NCBI RefSeq assembly: GCF_947258925.1
Contig: NZ_CAMYKG010000021.1
Span: 1-44,253 of the forward strand
From: an uncultured Eudoraea sp.
GTDB lineage: Bacteria; Bacteroidota; Bacteroidia; Flavobacteriales; Flavobacteriaceae
Direction of reading: 5' to 3'
DNA length: 44,253 nucleotides
Made by a program: the position numbers and the translations under genes. Below are positions 8,198 to 15,892 of this stretch, piece after piece. The notes under the pieces were generated by a model that was not told the DNA's origin, did not search any database, and worked only from the letters and a program-made list of their open reading frames with translations. Within the stretch, counting starts at the first letter, position 1; every line of letters begins with the position of its first letter.

Positions 8198-8250
8198 TCT
8201 GATGAAACAATACAAAAATCTGCCTGGAATTACTAATAAAGCCAATAATT

Positions 8251-8379
8251 CTATCTCCTTTTCCCGCTATTCATAAGACTTACCAAAACCGCAATCAAGG
8301 CAATCACAACAAAGGCAAAAACGGCAATCATAATTATACCATTACTCCAATCAACCAGAGGTATGTTTATTAATTTCAT
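8251..8379 (-). CDS. 42-residue single-helix membrane protein
   Basis: ATG at 8377-8379, TAG at 8251-8253. The product reads MKLINIPLVDWSNGIIMIAV, then FAFVVIALIAVLVSLMNSGKRR: a short amphipathic start, one hydrophobic helix (about 14-36) and a basic end, as in known bacterial membrane miniproteins. It starts 48 bases after the DUF2892 stop on the same strand. No family name can be assigned. The clean membrane topology and position support a real gene. Confidence 0.6.
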   Translation of the reverse strand: MKLINIPLVDWSNGIIMIAVFAFVVIALIAVLVSLMNSGKRR

Positions 8380-8427
8380 CGCACAGAAGACTTATTTGTT
8401 TATTAATTCAAGTATTTTTCCAGGGAA

Positions 8428-8646
8428 TTAAGGCTTATCCGTTTTCCTGATCCTACACGAACTTATTCCAAAAAGACCATAAAGCGGACAGAAACCTGTT
8501 AAACTGGTTAAAACGAAAACAGCGGCAACTGCCAATAAAATATAAGAAAGCACCCCATCAACCACATTATAATACACCAATAGGGCAATAATTACAGCAA
8601 CCGTGAAGCGCAATATCTTATCAATTCTACCCATGTTTGCTTTCAT
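8428..8646 (-). CDS. YgaP-like DUF2892 membrane protein
   Basis: 72 residues from the ATG at 8644-8646 (MKANMGRIDKILRFTVAV); a longer reading frame from 8709 adds 21 residues, but DUF2892 proteins begin with NMG-x-x-D/E-x-x-R, so the shorter start is chosen. Two hydrophobic helices and a conserved LTGFCPLYGLFGISSC segment (about 47-62) with two cysteines. In E. coli YgaP this domain is fused to a rhodanese domain, so a separate copy next to a rhodanese protein suggests the same job of membrane-linked sulfane-sulfur handling (inference). The preceding 151-bp gap contains a promoter and an FNR-like palindrome. Confidence 0.8.
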   Translation of the reverse strand: MKANMGRIDKILRFTVAVIIALLVYYNVVDGVLSYILLAVAAVFVLTSLTGFCPLYGLFGISSCRIRKTDKP

Positions 8647-8752
8647 AATTTCAATTTTAAGAATCACAAAAAATAAGCGAAGGGAAAGTTCTGAAATAAA
8701 CGCTGTCACAGTAAATAGCTCAGAAAAACCTCTTCTTTATAAATTCCAAGGT

Positions 8753-8780
8753 TAAAAATAAGATGAGTACCACTCACAAA
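8753..8780 (-). promoter_or_regulatory. Candidate promoter of the DUF2892/small-protein genes
   Basis: On the minus strand TTTG (8780-8777), 16 bases, then TATTTTTA (8760-8753, one mismatch to TANNTTTG). The same 16-base spacing is seen in front of the metalloprotease gene at 20620. The spacer holds a short inverted repeat, TGAGT/ACTCA (8764-8776), which could be an operator. Confidence 0.5.
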
Positions 8781-8782
8781 CC

Positions 8783-8796
8783 ATGATATAAATCAT
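8783..8796. promoter_or_regulatory. FNR/Crp-like palindrome ATGAT-N4-ATCAT
   Basis: Perfect half-sites ATGAT (8783-8787) and ATCAT (8792-8796) with a 4-base centre, the geometry of FNR sites (TTGAT-N4-ATCAA). It lies directly upstream of the candidate promoter, centred near -42 of the expected start, the usual place for an activator. The Crp/Fnr gene at 11996-12628 is the obvious candidate regulator; binding is inferred. Confidence 0.5.
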
Positions 8797-8797
8797 A

Positions 8798-10207
8798 TTA
8801 CAGTGTAGAGGGGCAGACATAAGTAGTTACCTCCAATCCCGCTTTTTTCAGCTCGGCAATACCACCTTTAATGTCCACCAGATTGTGAATACCCCTGCCT
8901 TTAAGGATGGAGGCAGCAATAACAGACCTGTAACCCCCGGCACAATGAAGATAAAAAGTCTCATTCTTTGGAAACTCAGCAAAATGATCGTTTAATATAT
9001 CCAATGGGGTGTTATTTGCATCAACCAGGTGTTCTGCTTTATATTCACTTTCCTTCCGCACATCAAAAATGGGTAAGTGCTTATCCTTCAGGATCTCTTT
9101 GGCTTCTTCGGCGGATAAAGCGGTAATAGTGTCTATATCTTTCCCTGCTTTTTCCCAGGCCTCAAATCCACCTTCTAAAATACCTAAGGTATTATCAAAT
9201 CCCACCCTGGACAGGCGTGTAATGGTCTCCTCCTCCTTCCCTTTGGGTGTAACCAAAAGGATAGGCTGCTTTACATCCGCAATCAAAGCACCAACCCAGG
9301 GTGCAAAATCGCCTTTCAAACCAATAAAAACAGATCTGGGGATATGTCCCTTAACGAATTCATCCTGGTGGCGAACATCTAATACCAAAGCCCCGGTTTC
9401 ATTCGCAGCCAATTCAAAGCTATCGGGCGAAAGCGCTGCCATACCGCGCTTTAGAACTTCATCAATATCTTCATAACCCTCTTTGTTCATTTTTACATTC
9501 AAGGGGAAATACTTAGGGGGAGGTAAGAGGCCATCAGTAACCTCTTTTATGAATTCTTCCCGGGTCATATTGGCCCGGAGTGCATAATTCATTCTTTTTT
9601 GGTTCCCCAGGGTATCTACCGTTTCTTTCATCATATTCTTGCCGCAAGCTGAACCTGCACCGTGCGCCGGATAAACTATTACATCATCTGCCAAGGGCAT
9701 GATTTTGCTCCTTAGACTGTCGAACAAAAGTCCGGCAAGGTCTTCTTTAGTCATATCCGCTGCCTTCTGGGCAAGATCCGGTCTTCCAACATCACCCAAA
9801 AACAAGGTGTCCCCGGAAAAAATTGCATGGTCTTTTCCTGTCTTATCCCGCAGCAAATAGGTGGTGCTCTCCATCGTATGACCGGGAGTATGGAGGACCT
9901 TTATTGTTATTTCTCCCAGTGAAAATTCCTGACCATCCGTAGCTATGATAGCTTTAAAGGCAGGATTAGCATTGGGCCCGTAGATAATGGGTGCCCCTGT
10001 TTCTTTAGACAGTGTTATGTGCCCGCTAACGAAGTCGGCATGAAAATGCGTCTCAAAGATATATTTGATTTTAGCTTTATCCTTATTTGCCCTCTGAATA
10101 TAGGGATTCACTTCACGTAAGGGATCAATGATAGCAACCTCACCATTACTCTCAATATAATATGCCCCCTGAGCAAGGCATCCAGTGTAAATTTGTTCTA
10201 TTGTCAT
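8798..10207 (-). CDS. Persulfide-dioxygenase-like MBL protein with two rhodanese domains
   Basis: 469 residues. Residues 1-240: beta-lactamase fold of the ETHE1/glyoxalase-II type with THFHADFVSGH (about 53-63), HTPGHTMES and SGDTLFLGDVGRPDL, which bind iron or zinc. Then two rhodanese domains (about 255-355 and 365-465). The second has the catalytic cysteine loop HCAGGYRS (about 421-428); the first lacks it (LLVTPKGKEEE), as often in such fusions. Known relatives oxidise glutathione or protein persulfide to sulfite and transfer sulfane sulfur, so this is probably a sulfide-detoxification enzyme in the cytoplasm. It follows the SulP gene on the same strand after 56 bases. Confidence 0.88.
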   Translation of the reverse strand: MTIEQIYTGCLAQGAYYIESNGEVAIIDPLREVNPYIQRANKDKAKIKYIFETHFHADFVSGHITLSKETGAPIIYGPNANPAFKAIIATDGQEFSLGEITIKVLHTPGHTMESTTYLLRDKTGKDHAIFSGDTLFLGDVGRPDLAQKAADMTKEDLAGLLFDSLRSKIMPLADDVIVYPAHGAGSACGKNMMKETVDTLGNQKRMNYALRANMTREEFIKEVTDGLLPPPKYFPLNVKMNKEGYEDIDEVLKRGMAALSPDSFELAANETGALVLDVRHQDEFVKGHIPRSVFIGLKGDFAPWVGALIADVKQPILLVTPKGKEEETITRLSRVGFDNTLGILEGGFEAWEKAGKDIDTITALSAEEAKEILKDKHLPIFDVRKESEYKAEHLVDANNTPLDILNDHFAEFPKNETFYLHCAGGYRSVIAASILKGRGIHNLVDIKGGIAELKKAGLEVTTYVCPSTL

Positions 10208-10263
10208 TCTTTTTTCTTAAATTTTTTTCAAAAATACTGCTTCTTGCTTTAAAACAAGTAACA

Positions 10264-11991
10264 TTAGTTACGGGTTTCATTACGTTGATAAGCCACTTTT
10301 TCATGTGTCCCGGAGGCATTCTCCGGATCATCAAAGTAGACAACGGCCTCTTTAATTTTAACAAACAGGAATTCTTTGGGCAGTACTTCACTTATCCCAC
10401 TTCTGAAAATAATATCCCTTGTAGGACCTATAGCTCCTGCTATATAGAACTGAATACCATCATTCCTGATTTTTTTTATGACCTTGATGAGCATTCGTGT
10501 TGCTGTGGAATCAATATAATTAATGGCCTCAGCATTTAGAATTACGCCTTTCAAACTATCTCCTTTTTGATCCATATATTTATAAAGCTCATTTTTAAAA
10601 TAATCGGAATTCCCAAAGTACAATTGGGAATCGAACCGTACAATGAGCAAATCGTCACGTAAAATTACTTCTTCCCCGAAACGTGAAATATTTTTATAGT
10701 AGTCGGAATCCTTTATTCTGCCTAATACTGCAAAATGAGGTTTGGAAGTTCTGTATACCATCAATAAAAGGGAGATCAGGACCCCGGCAAGAATACCCTG
10801 GGTAATTCCAACAAAAAGGGTTATCAAAAATGTAAAAATCAAAACCACAAATTCATCTTTCCTGTAGATCCATAACTTTTTGGCATAATCAATGTCAATC
10901 AACCCGGAAACGGATACCATGATAATGCTTGCCAGAATGGCATTTGGCAGATAATAAAAGAGCGGCGTCAGAAAAAGGAGTGTTACTATAACCAGAATAA
11001 CAGTAAACAATCCGGAGAGGATACTGCTTGATCCGGAATCATCATTTATTGCAGATCTGGAAAAACTTGCTGCAACGGGGTAAGATTGAAAAAAAGAACC
11101 TAACATATTAGCGGAGCCTAGTGCTACTAATTCCTGATTGGCATCAATCACATCTTCTTCATTCTTCTCCTCTAAACTCTTACCTATCGATATAGCTTCA
11201 AGATATCCAATTAGAGCAAGTGTAAGGGCAATTGGCCATAATTGTCTTAAATAATCCATTTCCATTGTCGGTAAAACAAAACCGGGCAGTCCTTTTGGAA
11301 TTGCACCAACAATCTTCACATCAAGGGATTCCATCTTTAAAAAATAGACCCCTAATATTCCAAGAACAACGATGATAAGAATTCCGGGGATATTTCTATT
11401 CCATTTTTTAAAGCTAATCAAAAGTATGATCCCTGTTAATCCTATGGCCAGATCATAGAAATTGGTCTCTGGAATTTTTTTCAGTGCGTTCAAAAAAATT
11501 TGGTGAAACTGATTACTACCTTCGATATCCACGCCAAGTAAGTGCTTTAATTGACTAAAAATAATGATCATGGCTGCTGCAGAGGTAAAGCCACTTATTA
11601 CGGGCTTGGCTAAAAAGGTAACCAGGTACCCCATTTTAAAAAGCCCTAAAACTAATTGGATGGCACCCACCATAAAGGCGAGTAAAATAGCAAGCGCAAT
11701 ATAGTTCTCCAAGCCCACGATTGCCAGGGTGCCCAAACCTGCGGCGACAAGCAACGAATCCATGGCCACGGGCCCAATTGCAAGTGATCTCGAAGTCCCA
11801 AATAAAACATATACCAGCACTGGCATTAACGAGGCGTATAATCCATAAACCGGGGGTAAACCGGCTATCATGGCATACGCCATCCCTTGAGGAATAAGTA
11901 CTATCCCTACACTAAAACCACCCAGAATATCTTTAGGAAGCTCTTTTATTTTGTAGCTTTTGAGAGTTTGCAGAATTGGGAAAATTTGCAT
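10264..11991 (-). CDS. SulP-family anion transporter with STAS domain
   Basis: 575 residues from ATG 11989-11991 (MQIFPILQTLKSYK); a TTG five codons upstream would overlap the regulator gene and is less likely. Multiple membrane helices with the SulP signature near the N-terminus (GIVLIPQGMAYAMIAGLPPVYGLYAS region), a central core, and a C-terminal STAS domain (about 440-560; VILNAEAINYIDSTA). SulP proteins carry sulfate, bicarbonate or other anions. Between a Crp/Fnr regulator (4-base gap) and a persulfide dioxygenase, export or uptake of sulfite, sulfate or thiosulfate is likely; the substrate is inferred. Confidence 0.88.
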   Translation of the reverse strand: MQIFPILQTLKSYKIKELPKDILGGFSVGIVLIPQGMAYAMIAGLPPVYGLYASLMPVLVYVLFGTSRSLAIGPVAMDSLLVAAGLGTLAIVGLENYIALAILLAFMVGAIQLVLGLFKMGYLVTFLAKPVISGFTSAAAMIIIFSQLKHLLGVDIEGSNQFHQIFLNALKKIPETNFYDLAIGLTGIILLISFKKWNRNIPGILIIVVLGILGVYFLKMESLDVKIVGAIPKGLPGFVLPTMEMDYLRQLWPIALTLALIGYLEAISIGKSLEEKNEEDVIDANQELVALGSANMLGSFFQSYPVAASFSRSAINDDSGSSSILSGLFTVILVIVTLLFLTPLFYYLPNAILASIIMVSVSGLIDIDYAKKLWIYRKDEFVVLIFTFLITLFVGITQGILAGVLISLLLMVYRTSKPHFAVLGRIKDSDYYKNISRFGEEVILRDDLLIVRFDSQLYFGNSDYFKNELYKYMDQKGDSLKGVILNAEAINYIDSTATRMLIKVIKKIRNDGIQFYIAGAIGPTRDIIFRSGISEVLPKEFLFVKIKEAVVYFDDPENASGTHEKVAYQRNETRN

Positions 11992-11995
11992 TAGT

Positions 11996-12628
11996 CTATA
12001 ATTCAATAACCTTTATATGATTTCTACTCAATTCTATTTTACCTTCTTTCTCCAAACTCTTTAGCAGCCTTGACACTACAACCCTCGAGGTATGTAAATC
12101 CTGTGCCACATCCTGATGTGTTGAATATATTATGTCGTCATTGGTTACCATAGCCCTGTCCTTAAGATACTTCATAAGACGCTCATCCATCTTCATAAAT
12201 GCCAAAGTATCGATAGTTTCGAGCAATTCTGACATTCTGGTATGATAGCTATCCAAAATAAATTCCCTCCAGCTTTGGTACTTTGCCATCCATTCATCCA
12301 TTTTTGCAATAGGGATCATCAACAATTCCGTATCTGATTCAGCAATTGCTCTTATCTCACTTTTGCCACTACCCAGACAACAGGAAAATGTCATCGCACA
12401 GGTATCCCCTTTTTCAATAAAATAAAGCAGCAATTCATCACCATTGCCATCTTCTCTCAGAATCTTTATCGCTCCGCTAAATATTAAGGGCATAACCGTA
12501 ATTTCCTGTCCAATATCTAAAAGACGTTCCCCTTGTTTTATGGGTTTACATTTTCCGGAAGCTTCAATCTCATCTAACAATTCAGGTTCAAAAAGATACC
12601 CATAGTGACGTTCTAGCAGTGCTCTCAT
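11996..12628 (-). CDS. Crp/Fnr-family regulator with cysteine-rich sensor domain
   Basis: 210 residues. N-terminal cyclic-nucleotide-binding-like beta barrel (about 20-125) and C-terminal winged helix (about 145-205; THQDVAQDLHTSRVVVSRLLKSLEKEG). It lacks the FNR N-terminal four-cysteine iron-sulfur cluster, but has Cys27, Cys77, Cys83 and Cys84 in the effector domain (GDTCAMTFSCCLG). These could sense persulfide or redox state rather than cAMP. It heads the SulP - MBL/rhodanese operon, only 4 bases from SulP. The link to sulfur control is inference; the family call is firm. Confidence 0.88.
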   Translation of the reverse strand: MRALLERHYGYLFEPELLDEIEASGKCKPIKQGERLLDIGQEITVMPLIFSGAIKILREDGNGDELLLYFIEKGDTCAMTFSCCLGSGKSEIRAIAESDTELLMIPIAKMDEWMAKYQSWREFILDSYHTRMSELLETIDTLAFMKMDERLMKYLKDRAMVTNDDIIYSTHQDVAQDLHTSRVVVSRLLKSLEKEGKIELSRNHIKVIEL

Positions 12629-12684
12629 ACTTTTAGCTTATTAGGGTTTAATGCAATTCTCATTTCTACTCGCTGTTTATTACT

Positions 12685-13458
12685 TTAAGGAACTAATGTA
12701 ACTTTAAAATCCCTGTCTTCATCAGTTAAGTATTCGAAACCATCATGCAGCTGACTTTGGTCTACCTTATACGGGTAGAAAGTTATTGGTTCAATACATA
12801 TCATATTTGGCACTTCTGTCCAAAGCATAAAATTACCGAAACCTACTGTTTTAATAGTTAGTTCCTTTTTATCTTTTAAAATGATTTCCTGGCAATCTGC
12901 TACTTCAAGGGCTCTGCTTCCTGCAGCAAGAACGGAATCCAAGGTAATTTTTTGATCAGCTGCAATAATCAGCGGACTTTCCGAATGAATTTTAAATGCA
13001 GGATGATACCCTAACATAAATGGCATATCTTTTTCCCCGGTAACTTTGAAACTAATCTCCAGTCCATTTTCGGTAAGTTCAAATGTCTTATAAAACTCAA
13101 AATTAAACGGCCAGATAAGTAAAGGAGCCGTTGATCTATCAGGAAATTTAGAGTTTTTGATAACTGTCCCTGCCTTGTATGATTTCACATACTGAGCTGT
13201 TGATTTGGTGCTTGAAAGAAGCTCATAATCCAGTTCGCGCAATAATCCGTGCTGGTCCTGAATGGCATTTCCCCGGGGTACATGAACCCGGAAACCGGCT
13301 TCAGCCGTGGGTCCGATTACCGGAAACATTTCCGTATCCGAATTGCCCCAACCGGGACTCCCCTTTTGATGAATATATTCAAAGTCGTTTACCAGGTAAC
13401 TTATTAATTCCCCTTCTTCTATTTTGACTTCTGCCTTTCCCGAACTAAGATTTATCAT
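12685..13458 (-). CDS. Aldose 1-epimerase (mutarotase)-like protein
   Basis: 257 residues matching the galactose-mutarotase-like fold: WGNSDTEMFPVIGP near residue 40, a QDQHGLLRE segment carrying the conserved His (about 70), MLGYHPAFKI (His about 152) and an acidic C-terminal segment (CIEPITFYPYKVD). Interconverts sugar anomers, or binds a hexose-6-phosphate. It starts 3 bases after the M20 peptidase stop on the same strand, hence an operon. The substrate cannot be told from the sequence. Confidence 0.82.
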   Translation of the reverse strand: MINLSSGKAEVKIEEGELISYLVNDFEYIHQKGSPGWGNSDTEMFPVIGPTAEAGFRVHVPRGNAIQDQHGLLRELDYELLSSTKSTAQYVKSYKAGTVIKNSKFPDRSTAPLLIWPFNFEFYKTFELTENGLEISFKVTGEKDMPFMLGYHPAFKIHSESPLIIAADQKITLDSVLAAGSRALEVADCQEIILKDKKELTIKTVGFGNFMLWTEVPNMICIEPITFYPYKVDQSQLHDGFEYLTDEDRDFKVTLVP

Positions 13459-13461
13459 GTA

Positions 13462-14760
13462 TTACTGATTGATCAATCTATAAATGAGTACTGCCGTTCT
13501 CTTTGTCAGGTCTTCAATAGTGTTCAAATTTACCGTCTCTTCAGGTGTATGGGCTCCACTTCCCATGGTACCCAAACCATCGAGGCAATCAACATATTTA
13601 GCCACAAAAGAGGTGTCTGCTGCCCCCCTCTTACCGGGATCATACCCTAGCACTTCTCCCTGACCCAGGTCGAGACTTACCTGATTAAGCTCTGATAACA
13701 GCCTGTTATTTCCTTCAGTGGGTACCATAGCGGGATAACTATCTGTAAAACTTATTTTTGCCGATGTCTGAGGGAGGTTTTTTGCAACAATTTCCCTCAT
13801 TTTATTTCTCGCCTCCTCTTTTTGCTCTTCAGAAATGAATCGCAAGCCTCCTTTCACAATAGCGGTTTGTGATACGACATTACTTTTCCCAAAGGCGTTA
13901 CCTTCCCCTGTAGTCTTATCATAATCTACAAAAGTTCCGCCCATTATAATCCCCGGATTAAATGTAAGGTATTCCGGGCCCCGCACTTCTTCATAAAAAG
14001 CGTTCAATATTCTTGATGTTTCAAAAATAGCTCCGGCACCAACCCTCTCATTGAAAACACCGGAACTATGGGCACGTTTACCCTCAACCTCCAGTTCCCA
14101 CCCGGATGCACCCCTCCTGGCTACCGTTGCATAATTAAAGCCTGTAGAAGTTTCAAATCCGAGTGCAATATCACTTCGTTTGGCAGCTTCAATTAAATCC
14201 TTTCTACTGATATCCAAAGGCTTTCCGGTACTTTCCTCATCGCCGGTAAAGGCTACTATAATTTGTGCATCATTAAGCAGTCCATTGGAGTGTAAGGCCT
14301 TTAAGGCGTACAGTACAATTACATCACCGCCTTTCATATCATTACCCCCGGGGGCATGTGCAATGCTGTCATTTACCATTTCAAAGGTCTGAAAGGGGCT
14401 GTTTTCTTCAAACACCGTATCAAGATGTCCGATAAGTAATAGTTTCTTCCCTTTTTCACCTTGCGTTTCCGCAAACAAATGCCCCGCCCTATTCATTTCT
14501 GCAGGCATCTCAATCCATTGGGTTTTAAAATTGATCTCTTCAAAGGCGTCCTTAAAAACCATCCCCACCTCTTTTACACCACTTGCATTTAAAGTGCCGC
14601 TGTTAATATTTACGACCTTTTCCAAAAAGTTAATAGCTTCCGAATTGCTGGCTTCAATTGTTTTGACCAATTTCCGTTCAGCTTTTGACAGCTTCTGCGC
14701 CGGTAGTTGAATACAAATGCTTAGAAATAGTATTACAGCTGCAAATAATTTAAAATTCAT
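13462..14760 (-). CDS. Secreted M20-family metallopeptidase (carboxypeptidase G2-like)
   Basis: 432 residues with an N-terminal signal peptide (FKLFAAVILFLSICIQLPAQ). Zinc ligands and catalytic residues typical of M20: GHLDTVF (His/Asp, about 111-117), GGNDMKGG (Asp), FTGDEESTG (Glu pair), ALGFETSTG and a C-terminal SGAHTPEE (His). A dimerisation domain lies in between (about 215-330; KRAHSSG). Likely an exopeptidase or amidohydrolase acting in the periplasm on acyl-amino acids or glutamyl peptides. Middle gene of an operon with a CBS-like enzyme (17-base gap) and a mutarotase (3-base gap). Confidence 0.87.
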   Translation of the reverse strand: MNFKLFAAVILFLSICIQLPAQKLSKAERKLVKTIEASNSEAINFLEKVVNINSGTLNASGVKEVGMVFKDAFEEINFKTQWIEMPAEMNRAGHLFAETQGEKGKKLLLIGHLDTVFEENSPFQTFEMVNDSIAHAPGGNDMKGGDVIVLYALKALHSNGLLNDAQIIVAFTGDEESTGKPLDISRKDLIEAAKRSDIALGFETSTGFNYATVARRGASGWELEVEGKRAHSSGVFNERVGAGAIFETSRILNAFYEEVRGPEYLTFNPGIIMGGTFVDYDKTTGEGNAFGKSNVVSQTAIVKGGLRFISEEQKEEARNKMREIVAKNLPQTSAKISFTDSYPAMVPTEGNNRLLSELNQVSLDLGQGEVLGYDPGKRGAADTSFVAKYVDCLDGLGTMGSGAHTPEETVNLNTIEDLTKRTAVLIYRLINQ

Positions 14761-14777
14761 ATGTGCATTTTATTTAA

Positions 14778-15761
14778 TTAATCCTCTAAAAAACCTTGTT
14801 TTTTCATCCACTCATCATTATAAATCTTTCCTACGTACCTGCTCCCGTGATCATGGAAGAGAACAACTACCACATCATCTTTGGTAAAATGTTCCTTTAG
14901 TTGGAGCAGACCCTTTATTGCGGCACCTGCAGAGTTACCCAAAAACATCCCTTCTTCCCTTGCCAGCCGCTGTGTATAAACGGCAGCATCTTTGTCCGTC
15001 ACCTTCGTAAATCCATCTATGATATCAAAATTTACATTTTTTGGTAAAATATCTTCTCCAATTCCTTCAGTAATATAAGGGTAAATTTCGTTTTGATCGA
15101 ATATGCCTGTTTCATGATATTTCTTAAAAACAGAACCATAGGTATCAACCCCCCAAATTTTAATATTTGGATTCTTTGACTTTAAATAGGTCCCCACTCC
15201 GGAAATGGTGCCTCCGGTTCCAACTCCCACCACAAAATGAGTAACCTTGCCGTTTGTCTGTTCCCAGATCTCAGGACCTGTAGTCAAAAAATGAGCTTTC
15301 GTATTGGATGGGTTATCATACTGGTTTACATACCAGGAATTAGGAATTTCTTCCGAGAGTCTTTTAGCTGTAGAATAATAACTGCGGGGATCTTCAGGAG
15401 CCACATCCGTAGGACAAACATACACCTCACTTCCCATGGCTTTTAAGATATCTACTTTTTCCTTGGATTGCTTATCGCTAATCACACATATCATTTTATA
15501 TCCTTTGACGACGGCCACCAGGGCTAATCCCATTCCCGTATTTCCGGAAGTGCCTTCAATAATAGTTCCCCCGGGTTTTATCTTACCTTCGGCTTCAGCA
15601 TCTTCTACCATTTGCACGGCCATCCGGTCCTTTACAGAGTTTCCCGGATTAAAAGTTTCATACTTAGCCAAAACCAGGCAAGGTAATTCCGCTGTTAATT
15701 TGTTCATTTTAACCAATGGTGTATTTCCAATGGTTTCTAGGATATTTTTGGCATAATTCAT
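14778..15761 (-). CDS. Cystathionine-beta-synthase-like PLP enzyme (cysteine synthase family)
   Basis: 327-residue fold-type II PLP enzyme. PLP-binding NPGNSVKDRMA (Lys about 44), EGTSGNTG (about 69-76), glycine loop GVGTGGTISG (about 176-185) and GNSAGAA. The C-terminal DHGSRYVGKIYNDEWM (about 305-320) resembles cystathionine beta-synthase cores more than CysK. There is no CBS regulatory domain. It could make cystathionine, cysteine or H2S. First gene of an operon with an M20 peptidase and a mutarotase, and near the persulfide-oxidation island. TATCTTTG on the minus strand lies 8 bases upstream of the ATG. Confidence 0.87.
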   Translation of the reverse strand: MNYAKNILETIGNTPLVKMNKLTAELPCLVLAKYETFNPGNSVKDRMAVQMVEDAEAEGKIKPGGTIIEGTSGNTGMGLALVAVVKGYKMICVISDKQSKEKVDILKAMGSEVYVCPTDVAPEDPRSYYSTAKRLSEEIPNSWYVNQYDNPSNTKAHFLTTGPEIWEQTNGKVTHFVVGVGTGGTISGVGTYLKSKNPNIKIWGVDTYGSVFKKYHETGIFDQNEIYPYITEGIGEDILPKNVNFDIIDGFTKVTDKDAAVYTQRLAREEGMFLGNSAGAAIKGLLQLKEHFTKDDVVVVLFHDHGSRYVGKIYNDEWMKKQGFLED

Positions 15762-15769
15762 AGGCGGTG

Positions 15770-15777
15770 CAAAGATA
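15770..15777 (-). promoter_or_regulatory. -7 box TATCTTTG close to the CBS-like gene
   Basis: Exact match to the Bacteroidetes TANNTTTG box, 8 bases upstream of the ATG, so the leader would be only a few bases. No TTTG is seen 16 bases further upstream. Confidence 0.4.
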
Positions 15778-15892
15778 GTATTTTCAGGAAACGGATTTTT
15801 GATTCAGTTTTTAGAATTAAATTTATGGTGAAATTTTCCAGAGCATGGCATAATTGACTTTCACAATATAAAAAAGACAATTAGGTTCGTTT

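Noticed and set aside
8139-8270. Inverted pair ATAGCGGGGAAA / TTTTCCCGCTAT about 108 bases apart
   Set aside because: One arm lies in the coding end of the 42-residue gene, one pair mismatches and the distance is long; probably chance.
10162-10539. 125-codon plus-strand frame over the SulP gene end
   Set aside because: Overlaps the STAS-domain coding region of SulP and shows no protein-like pattern.
12638-12660. TAGGGT near the Crp/Fnr gene as another copy of the ECF element
   Set aside because: The second box AATTGTTTTA is absent and the direction is away from the gene.
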